Shown one piece after another: positions 1 to 6,854 of a DNA stretch of 10,603 nucleotides. The stretch's first letter is position 1. Each line of letters opens with the position of its first letter. The position numbers and the translations under genes are program-made. The notes beneath the pieces are model-generated. The model was not told the DNA's origin, did no database searches, and saw only the letters and a program-made list of their open reading frames with translations. The stretch comes from CAYYDH01 sp964470615 (GTDB lineage Bacteria > Patescibacteriota > Minisyncoccia > Minisyncoccales > GWA2-38-27), in contig CAYYDH010000020.1 of NCBI GenBank assembly GCA_964470615.1, positions 1 to 10,603 on the forward strand, in the 5' to 3' direction.

Positions 1-1
1 G

Positions 2-820
2 AGAATGGAGAGGGGTGTGCTCAAAGAATCACGGGAGAGAGCTATAGAGAAGATTGCAGATAAGATTGACCGGGAGGTTGATCTAGACTATCCAGATAGG
101 GAAGTTTTTATTGAAATAAGAAAGGGAGTCACGTTTCTGTATTTTGAGAAGATAAGGGGTGCTAATGGTTTGCCAGTCGGTTCCAGCGGAAAGGTTTTAA
201 CCTTGATGTCTGGCGGCATTGATTCGCCAGCGGCCGCTTATCTTGTAGCCAAAAGGGGAGCAGAGAATATTTGGCTTCATTTCCATAGTTTTCCTTTGGT
301 TTCTAACAAAAGCATTGAGAAAACAAAAGAATTAGCGAACGTTTTTCTTAAGTACCAGCCGCATCTTAGCGTTTATTACGCTCCTTTTTCTAAGATCCAG
401 ATGGAAATTAAGGCAAAGATACCGGAGAAATACAGAATTCTTCTTTATCGCCGGCTGATGCTGAAGATAGCTGAAGAAATCGCAAAAGAAAATGGTTGTG
501 CCGCGCTGGTGACAGGGGAAAGCTTGGGCCAAGTAAGTTCGCAAACGCTTCCTAATATGGAAATTACTGAAGAGGCAGTGAAAATCCCAGTCTTGAGGCC
601 GTTAGTGGCCCACGATAAGGAAGAAATAATCAGTTTAGCCAAGAAAATAAGCACCTACGAGATATCAATTAAGCCGCAGGAGGATTGCTGTACGCTTTTT
701 ACACCTAAACACCCAACCGCTGCAGGCGAAATGGCAAAAATCAAGGAGCTAGAGAAGAAAATAGCTTCTAAAAAACTCATAGCCGCGGTTGTGAAGGAGA
801 TAAAGACAGAACGATATTAG
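2..820 (+). CDS. thiI: tRNA 4-thiouridine synthase ThiI (sulfurtransferase), 5'-truncated by the window edge
   Basis: This is the C-terminal part of ThiI, which adenylates U8 of tRNA and transfers sulfur to make 4-thiouridine. In some bacteria the same protein supplies sulfur for thiamine thiazole synthesis. The reading frame is open to the left edge. The ATG at 5 is probably internal, because ThiI is normally near 390 residues or longer and the N-terminal ferredoxin-like/THUMP domain is mostly missing. Counting from that ATG, a PP-loop ATP-binding motif SGGIDSP lies at residues 69-75. A TGES segment follows near 168-171. The PQEDCC..F motif, with two adjacent cysteines at 228-229, matches the conserved cysteine region of the family. 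The protein stops soon after, so it lacks the C-terminal rhodanese domain of E. coli ThiI, as in the shorter Bacillus-type form. No terminator is visible before the next promoter. Family assignment is secure. The exact equivalent of the E. coli catalytic cysteine is not resolved. Confidence 0.93.
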   Translation, partial: RMERGVLKESRERAIEKIADKIDREVDLDYPDREVFIEIRKGVTFLYFEKIRGANGLPVGSSGKVLTLMSGGIDSPAAAYLVAKRGAENIWLHFHSFPLVSNKSIEKTKELANVFLKYQPHLSVYYAPFSKIQMEIKAKIPEKYRILLYRRLMLKIAEEIAKENGCAALVTGESLGQVSSQTLPNMEITEEAVKIPVLRPLVAHDKEEIISLAKKISTYEISIKPQEDCCTLFTPKHPTAAGEMAKIKELEKKIASKKLIAAVVKEIKTERY

Positions 821-831
821 TTTGTGAGGGG

Positions 832-860
832 TTGACACGCATGTTTGCCTAAAATAAGAT
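832..860 (+). promoter_or_regulatory. sigma70-type promoter for the DUF5679 gene
   Basis: A perfect -35 box TTGACA (832-837) is separated by 17 bp from a -10 box TAAGAT (855-860). The expected transcription start is near 867, giving a leader of about 79 nt before the ATG at 946. It starts 12 bp after the thiI stop codon. Confidence 0.8.
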
Positions 861-880
861 AGAGGAGTATACTAGAGAAT

Positions 881-903
881 AGTATTTTAAATACTTATTT
901 AAA
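881..903. repeat. overlapping AT-rich palindromes in the leader of the DUF5679 gene
   Basis: Two inverted repeats share bases. AGTATTT (881-887) and AAATACT (889-895) flank a single T. TTTAAATA (886-893) and TATTTAAA (896-903) are separated by CT. Only one of the two can form as a hairpin at a time. They lie just downstream of the predicted transcription start, so they could be an operator or a leader structure, or simply reflect AT richness. Confidence 0.5.
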
Positions 904-945
904 GGTCGATCTCTTAAACTCAATAAGTTTCCATCTTTATATATC

Positions 946-1110
946 ATGACTACAGCATATTGCGTAAAGTGCAAAGCCAAGAAAGAAATGAACAGCGAAA
1001 AACCAGTTACCTTCAAGGCGAAGGGCGGAAAGACAAGAAACGCCCTTTCAGGTATCTGTCCGACCTGCGGAACCAAGATGTTCAGAATTCTTGGTGCAGA
1101 CAAGAAATAG
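946..1110 (+). CDS. DUF5679 small zinc-ribbon protein
   Basis: This 54-residue protein carries two CxxC knuckles: CVKC (residues 6-9) and CPTC (38-41). The intervening stretch is basic, and the end GTKMFRILG is characteristic of the DUF5679 family as I know it from CPR and Chloroflexi genomes. The two knuckles would bind one zinc ion in a ribbon fold. Its molecular function is unknown; RNA or ribosome association would be a guess from size and charge (many Lys). The ATG at 946 places the first CxxC six residues in, as is usual for the family. No Shine-Dalgarno sequence precedes it. It is monocistronic: it has its own strong promoter (832-860) and a strong terminator (1128-1172), which suggests substantial expression. 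Confidence 0.88.
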   Translation: MTTAYCVKCKAKKEMNSEKPVTFKAKGGKTRNALSGICPTCGTKMFRILGADKK

Positions 1111-1127
1111 AAGTGTTTTAGAAAACT

Positions 1128-1172
1128 AACAGCCCAGAACTCCTTGCAGGCGTTTGGGCTGTTTTGTTTTTT
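1128..1172 (+). terminator. rho-independent terminator of the DUF5679 gene
   Basis: The 9-bp arms AACAGCCCA (1128-1136) and TGGGCTGTT (1155-1163) pair perfectly across an 18-nt loop. A T-rich run TGTTTTTT (1164-1171 and on) follows. It lies 17 bp after the stop codon. Confidence 0.88.
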
Positions 1173-1226
1173 AGGCGGAGCTGGATTGGATACAAGCCAA
1201 AGAGTCGCCTTTCCAGCGATTTTTTG
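1173..1226 (+). terminator. second terminator-like hairpin with alternative pairings
   Basis: GCTGGA (1180-1185) pairs with TCCAGC (1212-1217), and six T residues follow (1220-1225). Nested inside, TTGG (1186-1189) pairs with CCAA (1197-1200). A competing pairing exists between AGGCG (1173-1177) and CGCCT (1206-1210). It may be a back-up terminator or the end of a short RNA. I see no promoter of its own. Confidence 0.45.
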
Positions 1227-1237
1227 TTAAGATAAAT

Positions 1238-1281
1238 GAAAAAGCATCGCTAAGGGACAAAACCCTAAGAAGTGCTTTTTC
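1238..1281. terminator. bidirectional terminator-like hairpin
   Basis: GAAAAAGCA (1238-1246) and TGCTTTTTC (1273-1281) form a 9-bp outer stem with an A-run on one side and a T-run on the other. An inner GGG/CCC pairing (1254-1256 with 1263-1265) extends it imperfectly. The symmetry would allow termination in either direction, but no minus-strand gene converges here. Confidence 0.6.
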
Positions 1282-1340
1282 GTAATAATTCTACTATCAT
1301 TATAGTAAAATACGTCGCTACCTGTTAATAGTTTCCCCCC

Positions 1341-1368
1341 TTGCCTTATGGATTAAGTAGGATAAGAT
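1341..1368 (+). promoter_or_regulatory. candidate promoter for the 210-residue protein gene, giving a near-leaderless mRNA
   Basis: TTGCCT (1341-1346) and TAAGAT (1363-1368) are 16 bp apart. The -10 is the same hexamer as in the promoter at 832. Transcription would start near 1375, about 3 nt before the ATG at 1378. A second possible -10, TATACT (1369-1374), is too close to the start codon to be likely. Confidence 0.5.
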
Positions 1369-1377
1369 TATACTAAC

Positions 1378-2010
1378 ATGAAGAAAAAAGCGCTTTTTTA
1401 CTCTGGAATTGCTTTAGGCCTAATTTTAATTGTTGGTGGAATCCTTTGGCTGAAAGACAGAAACGAAAATTCAGGAAACCCCATTTCTAAAAATACATTT
1501 GCCAAAGCCGAAAGTTACGAGATTATAGATACTCCAGATGGCAAATTTGTTGAGAATAATAAAGAAGGGTTCAAAATAAGCGTTCCTTCGGGGTGGGTAG
1601 TTAGAAAATACGAAGAAGAATTGGACCTGCTAAGCCCCGAAGTAGACGAAAACAACATCCTTGAAAGTGTTAGACGGGGCGCTTGCGGGCTATCTATTGA
1701 AATATATGAGAGCGAAAAGGTAAACTCCGAGATAACAACCTTTGCAGAGGACTTGAGGGCCGAAATGGATTTTGTAGAAGAAAATGCTGAAGAATATAGA
1801 GAAAATGAGCATCCGAGAATCGAGGTAATAACAGTTGATAACAAAAAGGCGATAAAAAGAACTTATATGAATAATGGGCAGATTGGGATCATTGAAGTTG
1901 CAATTCCGGCTGGAGAAACGGTTTATAGCCTTTCCAGCGGGCTTATCGGAGCGCAAAAATGCGTTGAGCAATTCGATGAATTATTAGCAACAGTTTTAAT
2001 AGATAAATAG
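1378..2010 (+). CDS. membrane-anchored or exported protein of unknown function, possibly PsbP-like fold
   Basis: The 210-residue protein starts with KKK and one hydrophobic helix (about residues 6-25). The absence of a lipobox cysteine suggests an uncleaved anchor or signal sequence, with the rest outside the cell. A low-complexity linker (26-45) leads into a mixed alpha/beta domain (about 48-210). Its opening, GFKISVPSGW, resembles the first strands of PsbP/Mog1-like domains seen in many small bacterial exported proteins; this is a weak resemblance by eye. C103 and C195 are the only cysteines and could form a disulfide. The ATG is chosen because it immediately precedes the positively charged anchor. 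No Shine-Dalgarno is present, and a promoter lies just upstream, so the mRNA may be leaderless. No terminator separates it from the giant surface protein downstream, so the two may be co-transcribed. Function unknown. Confidence 0.8.
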   Translation: MKKKALFYSGIALGLILIVGGILWLKDRNENSGNPISKNTFAKAESYEIIDTPDGKFVENNKEGFKISVPSGWVVRKYEEELDLLSPEVDENNILESVRRGACGLSIEIYESEKVNSEITTFAEDLRAEMDFVEENAEEYRENEHPRIEVITVDNKKAIKRTYMNNGQIGIIEVAIPAGETVYSLSSGLIGAQKCVEQFDELLATVLIDK

Positions 2011-2032
2011 CTCTTTTCTACAGCTCTTTTCT
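2009..2032 (+). repeat. short direct repeat overlapping a stop codon
   Basis: AGCTCTTTTCT occurs at 2009-2019 and again at 2022-2032. The first copy begins inside the TAG stop codon of the preceding gene. This is probably a slippage duplication with no clear role. Confidence 0.4.
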
Positions 2033-2117
2033 CGAAACTTAAATAGTTCTTTCAAAACCTAAAAGAAAACTTAATAAGGATTGTTTTAGATAATTCTATT
2101 TGAAAATAAATAGGTTT

Positions 2118-5100
2118 ATGAAGAAAGCCTTTTTTTATATTCTTGTACTAATTGCCATGGGCGGATTTTTGTTTTGGCCAAAAATCGGAAAAGTTGAAAT
2201 TAATCCAGAAGAGGCAATCGGTAATACTGATAGAATTGAGCTTAAAGAAAAAGAAGGAAAGCTTATATTTCTTTCGCTTGTTCAGGAGATTTCCGATAAG
2301 TGGCAAGACGTCATAGTTTATGACACAGGGATGAATTCAGAAAAAGAAGCAGCTTTATTAACCGTTAAAAAAGCGATCCAAAGAGAACTTTTTAGTTATT
2401 TATTTATTCAAGCGCCCAAAGAGGCTGGTTTAGAAATAATCAAAATTGGGGTTAAAATTTTACAAATCATAGTTGCGGGCGACTCCTCTGCGATTTTAGA
2501 AAGGCTTTTAGGCGAGTTCGAAAAAACGACGGTTGAAAAAGCAAATAAATATATTATGAATTGGTTGCTGGGCAATGAGCTCAAGGTGGCAGTTGGGAAT
2601 TTAAAGCCCTTTTATAATGTGAAGCTTCAAGACATAATTGCTTACAAATCTACTAGTCCCTCAAGCGCTAACGTAGCCATTAATATTTATTCTTCCGGGG
2701 TTTTTGTTCCTCCTTCGCCGAAATGGGGGTATTCTTGGGAGGGAGGGGTAGAAGAACTGCAGCCTTTTATCTTAAAAATAACTGGGGAGGTAAGGAAGCT
2801 TAACAGCGGGATATACGAATGGATAAAAAGACCGGAAATTGATATTGTTTTTGATGAGCCAGTGCCAGAGTTTGATTTTAAGAAACCGAGCTTTCTTGAT
2901 GAACTGAGAAACCGCTTAAGCGAAGCGGCTACTGCGATAGAAAATGCGGCCGGTAAAATAAGTAATTTTGTGGGAGAAGCCGGACAGTCTGCCAGAAGTA
3001 GATCAACAAATACTTTAGATGGGATAAGGTCGATATTATCAAATTTGAATATCTTTAGGGCGGCCGTTGCTCCTGATTTGCCTTCTTCTAGGGGTGATTC
3101 TGAAATTGATTTTTCTAATATTAATCTAGATAGCTTAAGGGTAGAAGATTTGTCTGAGGTTGCGAAAGAACTATCTCAAAAGAGCGAAGAATTAAATGAA
3201 GAAATCGAGGACGTTCAATCTAACCAGGATCGTCAGATGACCCTGGAAGAAATGCAAGAGATTTTAGACGATATTTCAGAAAAGATAGATGTATTGGCCG
3301 ACGAAGTCGATGGTTTAGTATCATCTCACCCGGGATTAGTTTATAGCAATAACGAGTCTGAGCAAGAAGAAGATAAAGAAATAGCTGATGAACAAGAAGA
3401 AAGCGACGAAGAGGAGGAAGGAACATTAGCCGTAGCAGAAAGCTACTGGAGCGGAGGGACTACTTCTGTTGTTAACTATTGCCAAAAAATAGAAGGCAGC
3501 CAACCATTAAGGGGTATGATTTTAATAAACGAAGTTGCCTGGATGGGGACAGCAGTTTCTGCCAGCGACGAATGGGTGGAATTGAAAAATATCACCGATG
3601 GAACCGTTAGCCTATCGGGTTGGCAACTTTTGGATAAGGAAGGGCAAATCAAGGTAGTTTTCAGAGAAGGAGGCACGATTTCAGCAGGCAGTTTTTACCT
3701 TTTAGAGCGCACAGATAATGCCTCGGTGCCTAGCATTGAAGCTGATCTTGTTTACAGCGGTGCGCTTAATGATACTAACGAAGTTCTTTATCTTTTTGAT
3801 GAAAACTGTCAGCTGCAAGACGAAGTTTTAGCAGATTCAGAATGGCCGGCCGGGGATAAAACAGAAAAGAAGAGCATGGAAAGGGGAATCGATCTGCTTT
3901 GGCATAGTTATAGCGGGTCTGGGCTGAATGGAATTATGGGAACGCCGAAAGCAGAAAACAGCCAACCTTCAGATGATTCTTCTAGTTTTTCTGGCGGAGA
4001 CGAATATCCGCCAACAGTAATATTTAATTTAGCTCTAACCCAGGCAAGTCTTGATTTTTCCATTCCCTTTGAAATCACTGATTCTGTAAGTACAACAGAA
4101 GGAGCAATAAGCTTTGTGACTCCTTCTGGCATAGACGGCTTTATTTTTCGCTGGAAAGAAGAGGAAAGTGATTGGCAAGAAGAAACGTACCAGGAAGTTG
4201 ATGGCGCGCCCCTAACTTTTTCTAACCAGAAAGAGTTTTACGGCCAAGACGGGAAAAGTTATTATTTCCAGATAAGCGCCAAAGACGTCAGCGGTAATGA
4301 GGGTGATTGGTCGCCAGAGCCCCCAGCTTATACTTTAGTAGATATTCCCAAAAAGGTCCTTATTAATGAGATCCAGGCCGATAGCAGAGCAGGAAGCGGC
4401 GGCGCAGACGATGATTGGGTAGAACTTTATAACCCAAATGACTTTGATATAGATTTGAGTCAATGGTCGATTCAGAGGACGCCAAAGAGCGGCACGGTTT
4501 ACAAAAAGAACTTTGAGATTGACCATATAATTCCAGCTAACGGCTACTTTCTTATTGTTCGGAATAGCGCCCGGTCAAGATTATTAGATTTGGCCGATAT
4601 GACTTGCTCAGCTCTTCAATTAGCAGACGACAGTACTGTTTACTTAGTTAGGAATCAAGACAATATTGCCGATGGGAGCGATCTTGACATAATAGATATG
4701 GTTGGTTTTGGAGAGCCCTTTTCTTCTGAAGGAAGCCCGGCGTCCAATCCAGCCGGAGGGGAAAGCATTGAAAGAAAAGAAATAGGCCTGGATACAAACG
4801 ACAATTCGCAGGATTTTGTAATAAAAGAAACTGTTACTCCGACAAATTCAAGGGGCCAGATGCTTCAAGGTCCTTCGGGCCAAGAAATCTGGTCAATTTA
4901 CCAACACGACTCACAACATACTGGGAAAAGCTCTTTTGCTGGTCCAGAGCATATCAGTAATGTTTTACTATACGATTTAGGCTTGGCTGGGTCTTCTTTC
5001 ACGTCTGTTCTGCAGCCAGTCATCGGTATTGACAGAACTATTTACTTCGGGGTTAACGAGCCATCACCAAAAGTTTATGCCTTTGATTTTGAAGGAACAG

Positions 5101-6101
5101 AAAAATGGGAGAAGGAATTGGGCGGGAGAATTATTGCTTTGACAATCGGTTCTGATAACACAATTTATATTTCAACCTCTGATAAGGGAATCTATGCTTT
5201 GGATTCTGACGGAGAAGAAAAGTGGATATATTATCACGAAGGCATGAATAGTGCTTCGGCCGTGGTTGTGAACGAAGACGGGGTAATTTTTTTCACCGAC
5301 TACTCAAATCTTTACAGCGTTGATGCTGGAGGAGATGAAAAATGGGTTATAGGTGGTGCTCCGCGCGGCGGTTCGGCAGTCGGTGGTCCGGTTCTTGGTC
5401 CAGACGGAACCATCTATGTTGCCTGGAAGGGTTTTCAGACGTTGACCGATGAAGAAAGGGGCCGACTATCGGCTTATAACCCAGATGGGATAATAAAATG
5501 GCAAGCACTTCTCCAGTTCAGAGCCGGTACGCCAGTTTTTGACTCAGCTAACAGTATTATTTACGTAGCCGTTGGGACATCGGGGTATTCCGGAACCTCG
5601 CGGCAAATTTACGCTTTCAACCTGGACGGTACGGAAAGATGGAAAAGCGAAAGAGAATATGGAAGCCTTTTCTTATCATTGGGGCAAAACAACACGATTA
5701 TTATTGCTGACAATTGGCAAGTTAGGATTGGCGAGTCTTGGGGATCAGATGTTTGGCAGCCGACATCACAAATCAAAGCGTTTGATCCCGACGGCAATCT
5801 GGTTTGGTTGTTAGGCCCCGAGTCAAGTTTAAGCATTGATACCCAGCCGATAACTGACAAAGACGGGAACATTTATTTCGGCCGAACCGTTTACGAAGAA
5901 AATCACAGCGGGGGAGGATGGTGGTTTAGGCCGGCAGACTATAGGCTGTATAGTGTTGACAGCAATGGAATTTTTAGGTGGTTGTTTGACATGCCAGGTT
6001 CATTTTTGTCTTATCCGACAATAGGGGACAGCAATAATATTATTACTGGAGTGGTTGAGGAAAGCGATGAGCAAGTAAAAATATACTCTTTCGGGCAATA
6101 G
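2118..6101 (+). CDS. giant surface protein: coiled coil, two lamin-tail domains, C-terminal PQQ-type beta-propeller
   Basis: About 1327 residues from the ATG at 2118; a TTG at 2100 would add six. I prefer the ATG because it directly starts a signal or anchor sequence (KKAFFYILVLIAMGGFLFW). Residues are counted from it. A region of no recognised family (about 25-340) is followed by a coiled coil (about 346-405, Leu/Ile heptads) and a Glu/Asp-rich linker (412-440). Lamin-tail domain 1 (about 466-615) opens ILINEVAWMG and has the DEWVEL strand. A fibronectin/Ig-like segment follows (630-740). Lamin-tail domain 2 (about 745-910) opens VLINEIQAD and has DDWVELYN. The propeller (922-end) opens with SIYQHDSQHTG and has seven clear repeats of the type TIYFG...VYAFD.DG..KW plus a terminal half-repeat. 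Lamin-tail domains in bacteria are found on exported proteins and are thought to bind other molecules or surfaces. No catalytic residues were recognised. An adhesive or structural envelope role is inferred. The frame is intact over 4 kb. Confidence 0.9.
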   Translation: MKKAFFYILVLIAMGGFLFWPKIGKVEINPEEAIGNTDRIELKEKEGKLIFLSLVQEISDKWQDVIVYDTGMNSEKEAALLTVKKAIQRELFSYLFIQAPKEAGLEIIKIGVKILQIIVAGDSSAILERLLGEFEKTTVEKANKYIMNWLLGNELKVAVGNLKPFYNVKLQDIIAYKSTSPSSANVAINIYSSGVFVPPSPKWGYSWEGGVEELQPFILKITGEVRKLNSGIYEWIKRPEIDIVFDEPVPEFDFKKPSFLDELRNRLSEAATAIENAAGKISNFVGEAGQSARSRSTNTLDGIRSILSNLNIFRAAVAPDLPSSRGDSEIDFSNINLDSLRVEDLSEVAKELSQKSEELNEEIEDVQSNQDRQMTLEEMQEILDDISEKIDVLADEVDGLVSSHPGLVYSNNESEQEEDKEIADEQEESDEEEEGTLAVAESYWSGGTTSVVNYCQKIEGSQPLRGMILINEVAWMGTAVSASDEWVELKNITDGTVSLSGWQLLDKEGQIKVVFREGGTISAGSFYLLERTDNASVPSIEADLVYSGALNDTNEVLYLFDENCQLQDEVLADSEWPAGDKTEKKSMERGIDLLWHSYSGSGLNGIMGTPKAENSQPSDDSSSFSGGDEYPPTVIFNLALTQASLDFSIPFEITDSVSTTEGAISFVTPSGIDGFIFRWKEEESDWQEETYQEVDGAPLTFSNQKEFYGQDGKSYYFQISAKDVSGNEGDWSPEPPAYTLVDIPKKVLINEIQADSRAGSGGADDDWVELYNPNDFDIDLSQWSIQRTPKSGTVYKKNFEIDHIIPANGYFLIVRNSARSRLLDLADMTCSALQLADDSTVYLVRNQDNIADGSDLDIIDMVGFGEPFSSEGSPASNPAGGESIERKEIGLDTNDNSQDFVIKETVTPTNSRGQMLQGPSGQEIWSIYQHDSQHTGKSSFAGPEHISNVLLYDLGLAGSSFTSVLQPVIGIDRTIYFGVNEPSPKVYAFDFEGTEKWEKELGGRIIALTIGSDNTIYISTSDKGIYALDSDGEEKWIYYHEGMNSASAVVVNEDGVIFFTDYSNLYSVDAGGDEKWVIGGAPRGGSAVGGPVLGPDGTIYVAWKGFQTLTDEERGRLSAYNPDGIIKWQALLQFRAGTPVFDSANSIIYVAVGTSGYSGTSRQIYAFNLDGTERWKSEREYGSLFLSLGQNNTIIIADNWQVRIGESWGSDVWQPTSQIKAFDPDGNLVWLLGPESSLSIDTQPITDKDGNIYFGRTVYEENHSGGGWWFRPADYRLYSVDSNGIFRWLFDMPGSFLSYPTIGDSNNIITGVVEESDEQVKIYSFGQ

Positions 6102-6116
6102 CGCGCTGAACACAAT

Positions 6117-6141
6117 GCCCTGTTTATCCAGGCGGTTTTTT
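6117..6141 (+). terminator. probable terminator of the giant surface protein gene
   Basis: GCCCTG (6117-6122) pairs with CAGGC (6129-6133) with one bulged C, across the loop 6123-6128. After GG a run of six T follows (6136-6141). The stem is short, so efficiency is uncertain. The last two T residues are also the first two bases of the next -35 box. Confidence 0.55.
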
Positions 6142-6166
6142 GACAAACGAAAAGCCATTATATAAT
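6140..6166 (+). promoter_or_regulatory. promoter of the three-gene small-protein operon
   Basis: A perfect TTGACA (6140-6145) and a perfect TATAAT (6161-6166) are separated by 15 bp, shorter than the optimal 17. Transcription should start near 6173, leaving a leader of about 44 nt that ends in a strong Shine-Dalgarno sequence. Confidence 0.75.
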
Positions 6167-6201
6167 GTAAGGTAATAGCCCTTTTCAAACTTAAGAGGGG
6201 T

Positions 6202-6212
6202 AGAAGGAGGAG
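6202..6212 (+). promoter_or_regulatory. strong ribosome binding site of the first small-operon gene
   Basis: AGAAGGAGGAG lies with its GGAGG core (6206-6210) 6 nt before the ATG at 6217. It decides that start codon. It contrasts with the genes outside this operon, where no comparable site is seen. Confidence 0.88.
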
Positions 6213-6216
6213 CCAG

Positions 6217-6513
6217 ATGGGGATACTGTTCACAATAGTTTGTGTCTTGGGTTTCGGGTCGCTTATAATCACCTTGCTCATAGTCGGTTTTTGGGAAATC
6301 AAGATCAAGAAAGAGAAAAAGCTTTTTGACAAATTCCTTGCGGAAACTCAAGGTGTTAGTCAGCCGGTGAAAGCGAGTGTCGAATATGATGACGATACAT
6401 TCGTCGGCGGAACAGTTTTTTGCAACGATGACAGGTCTTTCACCTTTGAGCAGGAGTCTGCTTTTACGTGGGCCCTCAAGCGGTTCGGACTTAAAGCAGA
6501 ATACGTTTGGTGA
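6217..6513 (+). CDS. small membrane-anchored protein, paralogue A, unknown function
   Basis: The 98-residue protein has an N-terminal hydrophobic helix (about residues 2-25) followed by a very basic stretch (KIKKEKK). That charge pattern suggests the C-terminal domain is cytoplasmic (N-out/C-in). The soluble part (about 36-98) contains the motif GTVFCNDDRSFTFEQESAF and ends near WALKRFGL. The same motif recurs in the next gene as GVVFFNDGTSFHFTNPTAF...KEFRL, so the two are tandem paralogues with the same layout. I do not recognise the family. The start is fixed by the Shine-Dalgarno sequence at 6202-6212. The TGA stop is 18 bp before the next ATG, and the three genes share a promoter at 6140-6166. 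Function unknown. Confidence 0.85.
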   Translation: MGILFTIVCVLGFGSLIITLLIVGFWEIKIKKEKKLFDKFLAETQGVSQPVKASVEYDDDTFVGGTVFCNDDRSFTFEQESAFTWALKRFGLKAEYVW

Positions 6514-6518
6514 AAACC

Positions 6519-6526
6519 AAGGAGGT
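6519..6526 (+). promoter_or_regulatory. strong ribosome binding site of the second small-operon gene
   Basis: AAGGAGGT has its GGAGG core (6521-6525) 6 nt before the ATG at 6532. It selects this start over an overlapping ATG at 6507 in another frame. Confidence 0.88.
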
Positions 6527-6531
6527 TTGCC

Positions 6532-6843
6532 ATGACGAACATCGGATGGGCGGCGCTGTTTGCTGCTTTGACCCTGCTTATTGTTTTTCTGATCTATGGC
6601 AAGGCAACTGGAAGGCGAGAGTACAAGCGCTTTATGGCGCGCGTAGATTGTCCTTCGATTCATCTCGTAGCAATAGGCGCTCGTCAGGATGAAACCTGGC
6701 ATGAAGGAACCTTTTTGCGAGGTGTAGTCTTCTTTAACGACGGAACTTCTTTTCACTTCACGAACCCAACTGCTTTTCGTCGGGTCGCGAAAGAGTTTCG
6801 TTTGGCAGTTGATCATTCTCGCCGCATACAGGCTAAGGCCTGA
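6532..6843 (+). CDS. small membrane-anchored protein, paralogue B, unknown function
   Basis: The 103-residue protein repeats the design of the upstream gene: a hydrophobic helix (about residues 5-22), a basic juxtamembrane stretch (KATGRREYKR), then a soluble domain. The shared pattern is G.VF.ND..SF.F....AF.....K.F.L, here at about residues 64-92. Conservation is concentrated in this motif and weak elsewhere, so the duplication is old. The C-terminus is longer and basic (SRRIQAKA). The TGA stop overlaps the A of the next gene's Shine-Dalgarno sequence, and the next ATG is 11 bp downstream, so translation is tightly linked. The line 6541-6600 is 50% G+C by count, against 25% at 8041-8100 in the sigma gene. 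Function unknown; a pair of membrane subunits is one possibility. Confidence 0.85.
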   Translation: MTNIGWAALFAALTLLIVFLIYGKATGRREYKRFMARVDCPSIHLVAIGARQDETWHEGTFLRGVVFFNDGTSFHFTNPTAFRRVAKEFRLAVDHSRRIQAKA

Positions 6844-6851
6844 AGGAGGAG
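6843..6851 (+). promoter_or_regulatory. strong ribosome binding site of the third small-operon gene
   Basis: AAGGAGGAG has its GGAGG core (6845-6849) 5 nt before the ATG at 6855. Its first base is the last base of the upstream stop codon. Confidence 0.88.
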
Positions 6852-6854
6852 AAC

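Noticed and set aside
849..1103. 84-codon minus-strand frame over the DUF5679 gene
   Set aside because: It is antisense to a clear CxxC...CxxC protein and to its promoter. No promoter or terminator fits the minus strand.
1173..1250. tRNA gene between the terminators
   Set aside because: There is no acceptor stem of seven pairs, no T-loop consensus and no anticodon arm in register.
5572..5814. 80-codon plus-strand frame inside the propeller region
   Set aside because: It is an out-of-frame shadow of the repeat-rich propeller sequence, with no ribosome binding site.
6124..6816. 230-codon open frame on the minus strand covering the two membrane paralogues
   Set aside because: It is antisense to two genes with strong Shine-Dalgarno sequences, reads through their promoter and ribosome binding sites, and its translation shows no recognisable domain or hydrophobic pattern.
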